A DNA stretch of 64,000 nt from assembly GCA_002339675.1 (NCBI GenBank), contig DDKB01000019.1:88168-152167 (forward strand). The letters run 5' to 3'. This DNA is from Stutzerimonas stutzeri (GTDB taxonomy: Bacteria > Pseudomonadota > Gammaproteobacteria > Pseudomonadales > Pseudomonadaceae). A program made the position numbers and the translations under genes. The number at the start of each line of letters is the position of its first letter. Within the stretch, counting starts at the first letter, position 1. Shown here piece after piece: positions 18,206 to 31,114 of this stretch. The notes beneath the pieces are model-generated. The model was not told where the DNA came from and ran no database searches. It saw only the letters and a program-made list of their open reading frames with translations.

Positions 18206-18817
18206 TCAGCGCTTGTTCTGCAACGCGGTGCCGAGCACCTGCAGGTAGGCGACGAGAGCGTCCATCTCGGTTTTGCCCTTGACTGCTTCACCTGCCTTGG
18301 CGATGTCGTCTTCGGTGTAGGGCACGCCGACGGCGCGCAGCGCTTTCATCTTGCCGGCGGTGTCCTTTCCATCGAGGGTGCTTTCGACCAGCCAGGGGTA
18401 AGCCGGCATCTTCGACTCGGGCACCACGTTGCGCGGGTTGTACAGGTGCGCGCGGTGCCAGTCGTCGGAGTATCGGTTGCCGACCCGGGCCAGGTCCGGA
18501 CCGGTGCGCTTGGAACCCCACAGGAAGGGGTGGTCGTAGACGCTTTCGCCGGCAACCGAGTAGTGGCCGTAGCGCTCGGTCTCGGCGCGGAACGGACGGA
18601 TCATCTGCGAGTGGCAGCCAACGCAGCCTTCGCGGATGTACAGGTCTCGGCCTTCGAGCTGCAGTGCGGTGTAGGGCTTCATGCCTTCGACCGGCTCGTT
18701 GACCACGTCCTGGAAGAACAGCGGGACGATCTGGGTCAGGCCGCCGATACTCACCGCCAGCGCCATGAACAGGGTCAGCAGACCGACGTTCTTTTCGAGT
18801 ATTTCGTGTTTCTTCAT
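18206..18817 (-). CDS. ccoO2: cbb3 oxidase subunit CcoO2 (monohaem cytochrome c)
   Basis: This 203-residue monohaem subunit has the GCVGCHSQMIRPF haem site and N-terminal anchor. It differs from CcoO1 at only a small number of positions, mostly near the C-terminus and around residue 50. The DNA between about 18370 and 18817 nearly repeats 14930-15372. It lies 11 bases after ccoN2. Confidence 0.95.
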   Translation of the reverse strand: MKKHEILEKNVGLLTLFMALAVSIGGLTQIVPLFFQDVVNEPVEGMKPYTALQLEGRDLYIREGCVGCHSQMIRPFRAETERYGHYSVAGESVYDHPFLWGSKRTGPDLARVGNRYSDDWHRAHLYNPRNVVPESKMPAYPWLVESTLDGKDTAGKMKALRAVGVPYTEDDIAKAGEAVKGKTEMDALVAYLQVLGTALQNKR

Positions 18818-18828
18818 GGTCCGTTCCC

Positions 18829-20253
<1,425 letters not shown>

Positions 20254-20336
20254 GTATGGGCTTCCATCCACGGTAATGAGCATGTTTTTTTGGTGCGCTG
20301 AGCAGACATTTCTTTCATCAGAAAGCGGGGGCAAGG

Positions 20337-21035
20337 ATGGGCAATGGGCAACTGGCCGGTATTGACGCCGATCAATACTCGCAGGGCGGTGAAATTCCGT
20401 TCGTCAGGGCCGATCAGCCGCGCGGAGCGCCGGCTGCGAGCCTGATCCTGGCGCACGGTGCAGGGGCGCCGATGGACAGTCCGTTCATGCAGCGGATGAC
20501 TGAATTGCTGGTGGCACGGGGCGTGGCGGTGTACCGCTTCGAGTTCAGCTACATGGCTGCGCGACGAGGAGACGGGCGCAGGCGACCACCCGAACCGCAG
20601 GCCCGGCTATTGGCACAATGGCGCTCGGTGTATCAGGCGGTGCGACAGCAAACCGCAGGCCCGCTGGCAATCGGCGGCAAGTCCATGGGCGGGCGCATGG
20701 CCAGCCTGCTGTGCGATGAATTGGGCGCCGATGCGCTGGTCTGCCTGGGCTATCCGTTCCATGCCGCGGGCAAGCAGGACAAGCCCCGTGTCGCGCACCT
20801 GGCCGGATTGCGAACCCGGACGCTGATCGTTCAGGGCGAACGCGATGCGCTGGGCAATCGCGAGACGGTTGCCGGTTACCGGCTGTCGCCAGCGATTACG
20901 ATCGAATGGCTGGACGCTGCCGACCATGACCTCAAGCCTCTGAAACGCTCAGGCTTCAGCCATGACGAACATCTGGAGCGCGCCGCGGATCGAGTCGCCG
21001 CCTTTCTCTCGCAGCCGGACAGATCGTCGGAATGA
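20337..21035 (+). CDS. Alpha/beta-fold hydrolase (KANL3/Tex30-like family)
   Basis: This 232-residue protein has the alpha/beta-hydrolase layout: oxyanion strand LILAHGAGAPMDSPFM, nucleophile elbow GGKSMGGRM with S116, acid in VQGERDALGN and histidine in AADHDLKP. It resembles dienelactone-hydrolase-like proteins found in this position in pseudomonads; the substrate is unknown. The first 13 codons contain the Anr box of the divergent ccoN2 operon. The true start could be further downstream, since the fold begins only near residue 30. It converges on aer. Confidence 0.75.
   Translation: MGNGQLAGIDADQYSQGGEIPFVRADQPRGAPAASLILAHGAGAPMDSPFMQRMTELLVARGVAVYRFEFSYMAARRGDGRRRPPEPQARLLAQWRSVYQAVRQQTAGPLAIGGKSMGGRMASLLCDELGADALVCLGYPFHAAGKQDKPRVAHLAGLRTRTLIVQGERDALGNRETVAGYRLSPAITIEWLDAADHDLKPLKRSGFSHDEHLERAADRVAAFLSQPDRSSE
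20362..20375 (-). promoter_or_regulatory. Anr box of the ccoN2O2P2 operon
   Basis: TTGAC-GCCG-ATCAA is a full FNR/Anr box with correct 4-base spacer. Its centre at 20368.5 predicts a class II start near 20327. The -10 region there (CATCCT on the minus strand at 20339-20334) matches consensus only partly. The box lies inside the first codons of the divergent hydrolase gene. Confidence 0.8.
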
Positions 21036-21059
21036 CCTGCCCGGCCGGGCTCGTTCGCC

Positions 21060-22628
21060 TCAGCGGTTGAAGCGCTCGACCAGGCTGTACTGCGACTGAG
21101 CGGTCGCCGCCAGGTCCTCGGACAGCAGTGCCGAGCGCTGCGCATCGCCGGTGGTCTGGTCGGCGAGACGGGCAATGTTGCCGACGTTCTGGCTGATCTC
21201 GTCTGCCACGGCGCTTTGCTGCTCTGTGGCAGAGGCGATCTGAGCGGTCATGTCAATGATCCGCGCGACGGCTTCGCTGATGCCGATAAGCGCCTGGTCG
21301 GCATCGACGACGCGTTCGACCCCACGGCTCGCCTGCTCACGGCCCTGTTCGGTCGTATTCACCGCCTGTCGGGCCTGCTGCTGCAGCGTTTCGATCAGTT
21401 GATGGATCTGGCCGGTGGCGGCCGTGGTGCGCTGGGCCAGTTGCCGAACCTCATCGGCGACCACCGCGAAGCCGCGACCACTTTCTCCAGCGCGCGCAGC
21501 CTCAATGGCAGCGTTGAGGGCGAGCAGGTTGGTTTGGTCGGCGATGCTCTTGATCACGTCCACCACGCTGCCGATTTCATCGCTGTTCTGCGCCAGGGCG
21601 GCGACTGCATCGCCGGTTTCCGTGACGGCGCGTGCCAGCAGTTCGATCGCCTTGCGGGTTTCGGTGCTGATGCCCTGGCCGCGGGACGCCAGCTGGTTGG
21701 CCTGCTCGGTGGCCTCGGCCACGCGCGAGACATTGCCGGCCACCTCCTGCGTCGTGGCGGCCATCTGGTTGATCGCCGTGGCGACCTGCTCGGTTTCATG
21801 ATGCTGGCGCGCCAGGCCGTCCGAGCAGCTGTGCGCCAGCTCATCCGACCGCCTGGCCTGCTGCTGCAATTGCACAGCACTGTCCTGCAGACGGGTCAGG
21901 CAGGTCTTGAGCCGGGCGTGCTCGCTGAGCATCGCCATTTCCAGCCGTGCTTCGACACCGTGACTGCTGGTGTACATGGTGGCAATCAGCGGGTCGCTGG
22001 TGGATTGCTCCGCCAGGCTCAACAGCCGGCGCATGCCGCGCATCTGCCAGTGACGGCCGAGCAGGCCGAGCGGCACCGACAGCGCTGCCGCCAAGGCAAA
22101 GCCACCCGCATGGTCGAAATACGCGCCAACCAAAAAGCCTGCCTGGCTGACAACGATGAAGGGCAGCCAGTTGGCGGCCACGGGTATCAGGCCGTCGCGT
22201 CGTGGCACGCCACTCTTGCCGCCGTTGAGCCGCGCGTAGAGCGATTCGGCCCGCTGCACCTGCTCCCGGGTGGGCTTGGTGCGTACCGATTCGTAACCGA
22301 TCACCTGGCGCTGCATGTCCAGCACGGGCGTCACATAGGCATTGACCCAATAGTGGTCGCCATCGGCGCGGCGGTTCTTGACGATCCCCATCCAGGGTTT
22401 GCCACCTTTTAAGGTGGTCCACATATGTTCAAAGACAGCCGATGGCACGTCGGGATGACGAATCAGGTTGTGCGGGGCCCCGATCAGGTCGTTGCGCTCG
22501 AAGCCACTGACCTCTGCGAAGATGTCGTTGCAGTAAGTGATCCTCCCTTTCAAGTCAGTGGTGGAGATCAGCCGTTGCTGGTCGGGAAACGCGTATTCGC
22601 GCTGGGTGACGGGCAAGTTTTTTCGCAT
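21060..22628 (-). CDS. aer: Aerotaxis receptor Aer (PAS-containing methyl-accepting chemotaxis protein)
   Basis: The 522-residue protein starts with a PAS domain (ISTTDLKGRITYCNDIFAEV and FRNDLIGAPHN-like segment; landmarks). It continues with a hydrophobic hairpin region near residues 135-180 and a signalling domain with EAARAGESGRGFAVVADEVR at the hairpin tip. This is the Aer architecture, in which FAD in the PAS domain senses electron-transport redox state. Position between the cco2-side hydrolase and acnA equals that of aer in P. aeruginosa. I use the ATG at 22628; an earlier in-frame ATG lacks PAS similarity. A 7-bp hairpin sits in the leader at 22681-22698. Confidence 0.9.
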   Translation of the reverse strand: MRKNLPVTQREYAFPDQQRLISTTDLKGRITYCNDIFAEVSGFERNDLIGAPHNLIRHPDVPSAVFEHMWTTLKGGKPWMGIVKNRRADGDHYWVNAYVTPVLDMQRQVIGYESVRTKPTREQVQRAESLYARLNGGKSGVPRRDGLIPVAANWLPFIVVSQAGFLVGAYFDHAGGFALAAALSVPLGLLGRHWQMRGMRRLLSLAEQSTSDPLIATMYTSSHGVEARLEMAMLSEHARLKTCLTRLQDSAVQLQQQARRSDELAHSCSDGLARQHHETEQVATAINQMAATTQEVAGNVSRVAEATEQANQLASRGQGISTETRKAIELLARAVTETGDAVAALAQNSDEIGSVVDVIKSIADQTNLLALNAAIEAARAGESGRGFAVVADEVRQLAQRTTAATGQIHQLIETLQQQARQAVNTTEQGREQASRGVERVVDADQALIGISEAVARIIDMTAQIASATEQQSAVADEISQNVGNIARLADQTTGDAQRSALLSEDLAATAQSQYSLVERFNR

Positions 22629-22680
22629 GGGTACGCCTGGCTTTCCAAGTGGCTGGACGCCACATTCATGATTCTGGAGC

Positions 22681-22698
22681 GGGTCTCGTGTGAGACCC
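22681..22698 (-). other. Hairpin in the aer upstream region
   Basis: GGGTCTC (22681-22687) and GAGACCC (22692-22698) form a perfect 7-bp stem with a 4-base loop, about 53 bases before the aer ATG. It could be in the 5' leader or act as an operator. No T-run follows. Confidence 0.4.
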
Positions 22699-22790
22699 AT
22701 CACGCGATGATGTCAATTTGACGTCAATCTAGTGACCATTCTGCTAGCCTACGTAACGGCTGGAAAGCAAAGGACTAAAGCCCGCGCGAC

Positions 22791-22825
22791 AAAAAACCCG
22801 TTGCCGCACGAGCGGCAACGGGTTT
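22791..22825 (-). terminator. Rho-independent terminator of acnA
   Basis: Arms 22794-22807 and 22812-22825 form a 14-bp stem with an ACGA loop, followed on the minus strand by an unbroken run of six T. It starts about 18 bases past the acnA stop. This is the clearest intrinsic terminator in the window. Confidence 0.93.
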
Positions 22826-22842
22826 GGGTGACACGCGGGCGA

Positions 22843-25518
<2,676 letters not shown>

Positions 25519-25798
25519 TCGTCTCTCCTTGCGTCCGTATGATCGGGCTGGCTGGGGTAGGGCGCGCTGGTTAGAAGTTAGTCCCAGGCGCTGCATTTCG
25601 CCACGCGGCAGGCCGGACAGAGCCGGCCGACAGGGGCGTCGTCGCGCCGGTGCCCGCAGCGCTGCCAGGCGGCGTCACGGTTTGAGCAACTGTTCACTGG
25701 ACCGGAGCGACACGCCGCAGGTTCCCCCAGTCGGCTATCATGCGCCGCTTTGCCCGCGGCGTCTGGCGCAGACGCGCCGGCCATGAGGACAGGTACCG

Positions 25799-26848
25799 AT
25801 GAACACATTGCTGCTGCACTGCCGGCCCGGCTTCGAGAATGAGGTCTGCGCCGAGATCAGCGACCAGGCGGCGCGAGTTGGCGTCGCCGGCTACGCCCGC
25901 GCCAAACCCGGCACGGCCTGTGCGGAATTCGTCTGCCACGACGCCGATGGTGCGGCGCGGCTGATGCAGGGCGTGCGTTTCGCCCGGTTGATCTTTGTCC
26001 GGCAGTGGGCGCGAGGCGAGTGGCTGGAACTGCCGGAAACCGATCGCATCGGCGTGCTGTTGGCGCGCCTGCAGGCCTGCCCGGTGCTCGGCAGCGTCTG
26101 GCTGGAGGTGCTGGACACCAACGACGGCAAGGAGCTGTCGAATTTCTGCCGCAAGTTCGAGGGGCCGCTGCACAAGGCCATGATCAAGGCCGGGCGACTC
26201 AAGGAAGGGCACAATGGGCCACGCTTGCTGTTGACCTTCAAGAGCGGTCGCGAGGTGTTTCTCGGCCTTGCCGAAGCCGATAACAGTGCAATGTGGCCGA
26301 TGGGCATTCCGCGTCTGAAATTTCCTCGCCAGGCGCCGAGCCGCTCGACGCTCAAGCTGGAAGAAGCCTGGCACCATTTCATTTCCCGCGATCAGTGGGA
26401 CACGCGACTGGCCGCGGGGATGACCGCCGTGGATCTGGGCGCCTCGCCCGGTGGCTGGACCTGGCAGTTGGTCAACCGCGACATCGAGGTCATGGCCGTG
26501 GACAACGGGCCAATCAACGAAGCGCTGCTGGAGTCCGGCCTGGTCGGCCATTACCGCGCCGACGGCTTCGCCTTTCGGCCAAAGCGCCCGGTGGACTGGA
26601 TGGTCTGCGACATCGTCGAGAAACCGGCGAAAAATGCCGCGCTGCTGGAAACCTGGATCGGCGAAGGGTTGTGCCGCGAGGCGGTGGTCAACCTCAAGCT
26701 GCCGATGAAACAGCGTTATGCCGAGGTGAAGCGCCTGCTGGAACGCATCGCCGACGGGCTTGCCGAACGAGGGGTGAAGGCGAGCATCGGCTGCAAGCAG
26801 CTGTACCACGACCGCGAGGAAGTCACCTGCCACCTGCGGCGCCAGTGA
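25799..26848 (+). CDS. rlmM: 23S rRNA 2'-O-ribose C2498 methyltransferase RlmM
   Basis: This 349-residue SAM-dependent enzyme methylates C2498 of 23S rRNA before subunit assembly. It has an N-terminal THUMP-like region (NTLLLHCRPGFENEVCAEI) and a Rossmann methyltransferase domain with DLGASPGGWTWQL near residue 215 and VCDIVEKP. The gene order acnA-rlmM-tusA is conserved in Pseudomonas. tusA follows 63 bases downstream on the same strand. Confidence 0.95.
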   Translation: MNTLLLHCRPGFENEVCAEISDQAARVGVAGYARAKPGTACAEFVCHDADGAARLMQGVRFARLIFVRQWARGEWLELPETDRIGVLLARLQACPVLGSVWLEVLDTNDGKELSNFCRKFEGPLHKAMIKAGRLKEGHNGPRLLLTFKSGREVFLGLAEADNSAMWPMGIPRLKFPRQAPSRSTLKLEEAWHHFISRDQWDTRLAAGMTAVDLGASPGGWTWQLVNRDIEVMAVDNGPINEALLESGLVGHYRADGFAFRPKRPVDWMVCDIVEKPAKNAALLETWIGEGLCREAVVNLKLPMKQRYAEVKRLLERIADGLAERGVKASIGCKQLYHDREEVTCHLRRQ

Positions 26849-26911
26849 GGCGAGACGCGTGACCGCCCGATCCGCCTGAGCCACAATGCCGACCCGAACG
26901 AGGAGCCTGCG

Positions 26912-27163
26912 ATGCCCCATTCTGCTGAACTGACTGCCGACGCGGTGCTCGACGCCAGCGGCCTGAACTGTCCCGAGCCGGTGATGATGCTGCACAACAA
27001 GGTGCGCGGACTGGGCGCTGGCGAGCTGCTCAAGGTCATCGCGACCGACCCGTCGACGCAGCGCGACATCCCCAAGTTCTGCGTGTTTCTCGGCCACGAG
27101 CTCATCCAGCAGCACGCTGGCGACGGCACCTACCTGTACTGGATTCGCAAGAAAGCCGACTGA
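26912..27163 (+). CDS. tusA: Sulfur carrier protein TusA
   Basis: This 83-residue protein relays sulfur for 2-thiouridine in tRNA and other sulfur transfers. The active cysteine is in LDASGLNCPEPVMML, the CPxP motif near residue 22. GAGGAG lies 7-8 bases before the ATG. It may share a transcript with rlmM. It converges on the cytochrome oxidase cluster. Confidence 0.95.
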   Translation: MPHSAELTADAVLDASGLNCPEPVMMLHNKVRGLGAGELLKVIATDPSTQRDIPKFCVFLGHELIQQHAGDGTYLYWIRKKAD

Positions 27164-27186
27164 GCGCCACGCGGCCAGTTGCCCGT

Positions 27187-27546
27187 TCAGACACAGGGCG
27201 GCAGGAAAGCCAGCTGCAGCCCGATGAAAAACGTCGCCAGCGCCGCGATGAAATGGATCCCTGATGCGACCTTGGTGACGAACACCTGGCGCTCGTTCAG
27301 GTCATGTGGTGGGCGTGAGAGTTTCCATGCGCGGCGGCCAAGCCAGAGCAGCGCGCCGACGACCACCAGCGTGCCGGCGGCAAAGCTGATGTTCAGCCAG
27401 TTGAAGACGCCCTTGTCCGGATCTGGCGGCGCTATGGCGCAGACCACAGCGTGCGAGCCATACATGGTGGCGAACCAGACGCTCCAGATAGCCAGCCCGA
27501 ACGGAATCTGCATCGGGTGAAAGATCGAGGTGCGGCGATAGTCCAT
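27187..27546 (-). CDS. Small membrane protein of the caa3-type oxidase operon
   Basis: This 119-residue protein has about three transmembrane segments (FGLAIWSVWFATMYGSH, AAGTLVVVGALLWLG, IHFIAALATFFIGLQ). I do not recognise a named family. Its ATG overlaps the stop of the fused subunit I/III gene by one base, so it is translationally coupled to the oxidase. By position it may be a small oxidase subunit (subunit IV-like) or an assembly factor. It is the last gene of the operon. Confidence 0.7.
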   Translation of the reverse strand: MDYRRTSIFHPMQIPFGLAIWSVWFATMYGSHAVVCAIAPPDPDKGVFNWLNISFAAGTLVVVGALLWLGRRAWKLSRPPHDLNERQVFVTKVASGIHFIAALATFFIGLQLAFLPPCV

Positions 27547-30077
27547 CAGATACCTCCCAACGCCGGTGGCAGCAGGACCACGGCGGCGTACGCGCTCCAG
27601 ACCACCGCCAGGTTGTAGTACCAGAGCTGCTCGACGACCACGACTTCATAGGGGGCCTTGTCGCCGACATAGCCGTAGCGAACGCGCAGCGCCTGCAGCA
27701 GGGTGAGAATGGTCGCCAAGCCGCAGTGGATCAGGGCGTAGGCCAGGATGACGAAGATCACCGCATCGTGCGCCGTGGCGGTGACCCGCAGGTTGGCACT
27801 CAGCAGCACCCAGAGCAGGGCGGCCCACTGCACCGTGCCAATGACTGCGACAGCGGCCAGGTTGAGCAACAGGCGACCGCCATCGCCCCGGCGCAGCCGC
27901 GCCGGAAGCAGCCGCATCCAGTAGGTCCCGACACTGATGAGTACCGCACTGACAAGCAACAGCCATCCCTTGAGTTCCGATTGCGGCGGCACCTGCCATT
28001 GCGGCGATACCGTCCACAGATAAAACCAGCCGAACAACAGGGAAAGGTACATGGTGCCGTTGGCCAGCAGCGTCACGCCCATGCCCCAGAGTCCGGGGCC
28101 GTCAAAGGTGCGCGAATGCAGCGGCGGTTCGTCCGGCTGGGTGCGCGCGTCAGGCGCGGCGGCCGGGTGCGCGCCGTTCTCCCAGGACCAGCGGAACAGC
28201 ACGACAAGCGTTGCCACGCTGGCGATCAGCGCCAGCAGATAAACCTTGTTCAGCAGGCTCAGGCACAGTACTGCCAGGAACACGGCAGCCACAAAGGGCC
28301 ACCAGCTGTTGCCGGGCAAGTGAATGATCTCGCGCCCTTCGCCGGTCAGTGGATCGGAGCCCCAGGTTTCGCGGCGGCCATGATCGATGGTGGTCAGGGC
28401 GTGTTCGGCGCGCGCTATGCTGTTCGGCAGATCGGGGTCCTGCCAGAGCGGATGCCGGGTGGTGACGTCCGGCAGGCTGACGAAGTTGTACGGGCTTGGC
28501 GGCAGCGCGGTCGCCCATTCCAGGGTATCGGCGTTCCACGGGTTGGTCTTGGCAGGCTGGCCGAAGCGGAAGTGCAGGATGATGTCCAGCAGCACGGTGC
28601 CGATGCCGATCGCCATGATGAAACTGCCGATCGACGAGATCAGGTTCGGCAAGTCCCAGCCCAACCCGCTGTCATAGGTGTAGACGCGCCGCGGCATGCC
28701 CATCAGGCCGGTCCAGTGCATGATCAGGAAGGTGGTGTTGAAACCGATGAACACCAACCAGAAGCCCCAGCGCCCTAGGCGCACCGAGGGCATGCGCCCG
28801 GAAAAGTGCGGCAGCCAGTAATACAGCCCGGCCATTAGCGGGAAGAACATGCCGCCGACCAGCACGTAATGCATGTGCGCAACGACGAAATAGGTGTCGT
28901 GGACCTGCCAGTCGAAGGGCACCAGGGCGACCATCACGCCGGTCAGGCCGCCGCAGACGAAGACGATCAGAAAGCCCACCAGCCAGAGCATTGGCACGTG
29001 GTAGACCGGTTTGCCCAGCCAGAGCGTGGAGATCCAGGCGAATATCTGCACGCCCGTTGGAATCGCGACCAGCATGCTCGCCGCGGAAAAGAAGCCCAGC
29101 GCCAGCGCCGGAATGCCGACGGTGAACATGTGGTGGACCCACAGCCCGAAGCTGAGAAACCCGGTGGTCAGCACGCCGAGCACCACCCAGCGATAGCCCA
29201 CCAGCGGGCGCTGGCAGAACACCGGCAACAGCGTCGAGACGATCCCCGCACCCGGTAGGAAGATGATGTAGACCTCGGGGTGGCCGAACAGCCAGAACAG
29301 GTGCTGCCAGAGCACCGGGTCGCCGCCCTTGGCAGTGTCGAAGAAGGGCAACCCGGCCGCGCGCTCGAGCTCCAGCAGGATGCTGCCAAGGATCAGCGGC
29401 GGGAAACCGAAGACGATCATCAGCGCCATCACCAGGATGTACCAGGCGTACAGCGGCATCTGGTGCAGCGCCATGCCACGAGTGCGGGTACGCAGGATCG
29501 AGACGACCAGCTCCACCCCGGCACTCACGGCGGAAATCTCCACGAAGGTGATGCCCAGCAGCCAGAAGTCCGAGTTCACGCCCGGCATGTGCGAGGAACT
29601 GGACAGCGGCGTGTACATGAACCAGCCGGCCTTCGGTGCGACGCCGAGGAACACGCTGGAGAGCAGGATGATGCCGCCGAACAGGTAGCAGAAGTAACCA
29701 AGCGACGAGAGCCGCGGAAAGATCAGGTCGCGCGCGCCGATCATCTTCGGGATCAGGTAGACCGCCAGGCCCTCCATCATCGGCACGGCAAACAGGAACA
29801 TCATCACCGAGCCATGCATGGTGAAGACCTGGTTGTACACCTCCGGCTCCATCAGCACGTAACCGGGCATCGCCAGCTGGGTGCGGATCAGCATGGCCAT
29901 GAGGCCGCCGATGAGGAAGAACACGCCGCCGGTGATCAGGAAGCGCAGGCCGATGCTGGTGTGATTGACGATGGTCAGCGCTCGCCAGCCGCGCGGGTTG
30001 CCCCAGACCTCGTTGAACTGGTCGTGTAACTGGTCCGGGTCGGTGCAGGGGGCAGTGTCCCTGATGGTTGGATTCAT
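27546..30077 (-). CDS. Cytochrome c oxidase fused subunit I/III (caa3 type)
   Basis: The 843-residue protein joins a subunit I (about residues 1-570) to a subunit III-like region (about 630-843). In the subunit I part, H88 in TMHGS is a low-spin haem ligand; GHPEVY at 265-270 carries the CuB His, the D-channel Glu of A1-type oxidases and the cross-linking Tyr; VHHMF and HMHYV hold the other CuB and haem ligands. The C-terminal part has about five helices, including WGMGVTLLANGTMYLSL. It couples cytochrome c oxidation to oxygen reduction and proton pumping. The ATG overlaps the coxB stop by 4 bases. Fused I/III subunits are known, but differ from the separate coxA and coxC of P. aeruginosa. 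Confidence 0.92.
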   Translation of the reverse strand: MNPTIRDTAPCTDPDQLHDQFNEVWGNPRGWRALTIVNHTSIGLRFLITGGVFFLIGGLMAMLIRTQLAMPGYVLMEPEVYNQVFTMHGSVMMFLFAVPMMEGLAVYLIPKMIGARDLIFPRLSSLGYFCYLFGGIILLSSVFLGVAPKAGWFMYTPLSSSSHMPGVNSDFWLLGITFVEISAVSAGVELVVSILRTRTRGMALHQMPLYAWYILVMALMIVFGFPPLILGSILLELERAAGLPFFDTAKGGDPVLWQHLFWLFGHPEVYIIFLPGAGIVSTLLPVFCQRPLVGYRWVVLGVLTTGFLSFGLWVHHMFTVGIPALALGFFSAASMLVAIPTGVQIFAWISTLWLGKPVYHVPMLWLVGFLIVFVCGGLTGVMVALVPFDWQVHDTYFVVAHMHYVLVGGMFFPLMAGLYYWLPHFSGRMPSVRLGRWGFWLVFIGFNTTFLIMHWTGLMGMPRRVYTYDSGLGWDLPNLISSIGSFIMAIGIGTVLLDIILHFRFGQPAKTNPWNADTLEWATALPPSPYNFVSLPDVTTRHPLWQDPDLPNSIARAEHALTTIDHGRRETWGSDPLTGEGREIIHLPGNSWWPFVAAVFLAVLCLSLLNKVYLLALIASVATLVVLFRWSWENGAHPAAAPDARTQPDEPPLHSRTFDGPGLWGMGVTLLANGTMYLSLLFGWFYLWTVSPQWQVPPQSELKGWLLLVSAVLISVGTYWMRLLPARLRRGDGGRLLLNLAAVAVIGTVQWAALLWVLLSANLRVTATAHDAVIFVILAYALIHCGLATILTLLQALRVRYGYVGDKAPYEVVVVEQLWYYNLAVVWSAYAAVVLLPPALGGI

Positions 30078-31084
30078 GGGGCGAGCGTCTCCAGCCAGGC
30101 GGCGATCTGGTCGAGCGTTTGCGGGGGGATGTCATCGTGGGCGGGCATGCCGTTACCGAACTTGAGGGTCTTGTGCTCGCGCAGCCAGCGGCGCAGACCT
30201 TCGCGGTCGTTGTCGATGACGCCGGCGCCCAGGCTCGGTCGTGTGGCCAGGTCCGACAGGTCGGGCGCGCGCTCGCCGTCAGTGATGCCGGCGACCCGGT
30301 GGCACTGCCCGCAGCGCGCGGCGAATATCTGGCCGGCCTGCCCCTCGGCGGGCCGGTCGTAGGCGAGCCCTTGGCGTGCGGCGGTCCATGCCTCGAACGC
30401 GGCAGGGGGCTGCGCCTCGACGTGCAGCTTCATACGGGCATGCTGCAAGCCGCAGAACTCGGAGCATTGGCCGTAGTAAACGCCCGGTTGCCCGGCCTCA
30501 AGCCGGATCACGTTGGTGCGCCCTGGCAGCATGTCCATCTTGCCGCCCAGGCGCGGTACCCAAAATGAATGAATGACGTCAGCGCTGGTGACTTCCACGT
30601 CGATCAACCGTCCGGCCGGGATGATCAGCTGGTTGGCGGTGGTTACGCCGCTGTCGGGGTAGTGGACTTCCCACCACCATTGATGCCCGGTGACCTGCAC
30701 GCGCAGCGGCTGCTCGCCGGTAACCGGCAGGGGCAACATGCTGCGCCCGGTGGGAATGCCGAAGATCAGCAGCACGATGATGCTCAGGCTGGGCAGCACG
30801 ATGCCGCCGCCGATGACCCAGCGGCGGTTGATCTTGTCGGCGTCCTGCTCGTTGGTTTCTCGCGGCTTGCGGGCCAGCGCATAGATCCAGATCGCGCTGA
30901 CTGCGACCAGCACCAGCGTGGCAAACGCAAACATGCCCCACCAGACGTTCGCCACCTGCTGCGCCATCGGACTGGCTGGGTCGAGTGCGGACAGCGGACC
31001 ACCGCAGGCGCTCAGCAAAGGAACTGCCAGCGCCATGGCGGTCCATTTCAAGAGGCTGCCGGTCCGTCTTGAACGGTGCGCCAT
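30074..31084 (-). CDS. coxB: Cytochrome c oxidase subunit II with C-terminal cytochrome c domain
   Basis: The 336-residue protein starts with a lipoprotein signal (LLSAC, Cys27) and two transmembrane helices. The CuA domain has H172, C207, E209, C211, H215 and M218 (in GQCSEFCGLQHARM), a complete site. A class I cytochrome c domain follows with CGQCH at 258-262, making this a caa3-type subunit. It accepts electrons in the periplasm and passes them to the fused subunit I. It is the first gene of the operon. The start at 31084 lies only 30 bases from the divergent DUF2231 gene. Confidence 0.93.
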   Translation of the reverse strand: MAHRSRRTGSLLKWTAMALAVPLLSACGGPLSALDPASPMAQQVANVWWGMFAFATLVLVAVSAIWIYALARKPRETNEQDADKINRRWVIGGGIVLPSLSIIVLLIFGIPTGRSMLPLPVTGEQPLRVQVTGHQWWWEVHYPDSGVTTANQLIIPAGRLIDVEVTSADVIHSFWVPRLGGKMDMLPGRTNVIRLEAGQPGVYYGQCSEFCGLQHARMKLHVEAQPPAAFEAWTAARQGLAYDRPAEGQAGQIFAARCGQCHRVAGITDGERAPDLSDLATRPSLGAGVIDNDREGLRRWLREHKTLKFGNGMPAHDDIPPQTLDQIAAWLETLAP

Positions 31085-31114
31085 CCCTTTCCCTGCCTGC
31101 CGCTGGAGCACCGA

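Noticed and set aside
22718..22727. TTGACGTCAA upstream of aer as an Anr box
   Set aside because: The half-sites are directly joined, with none of the 4-base spacer required by FNR/Anr.
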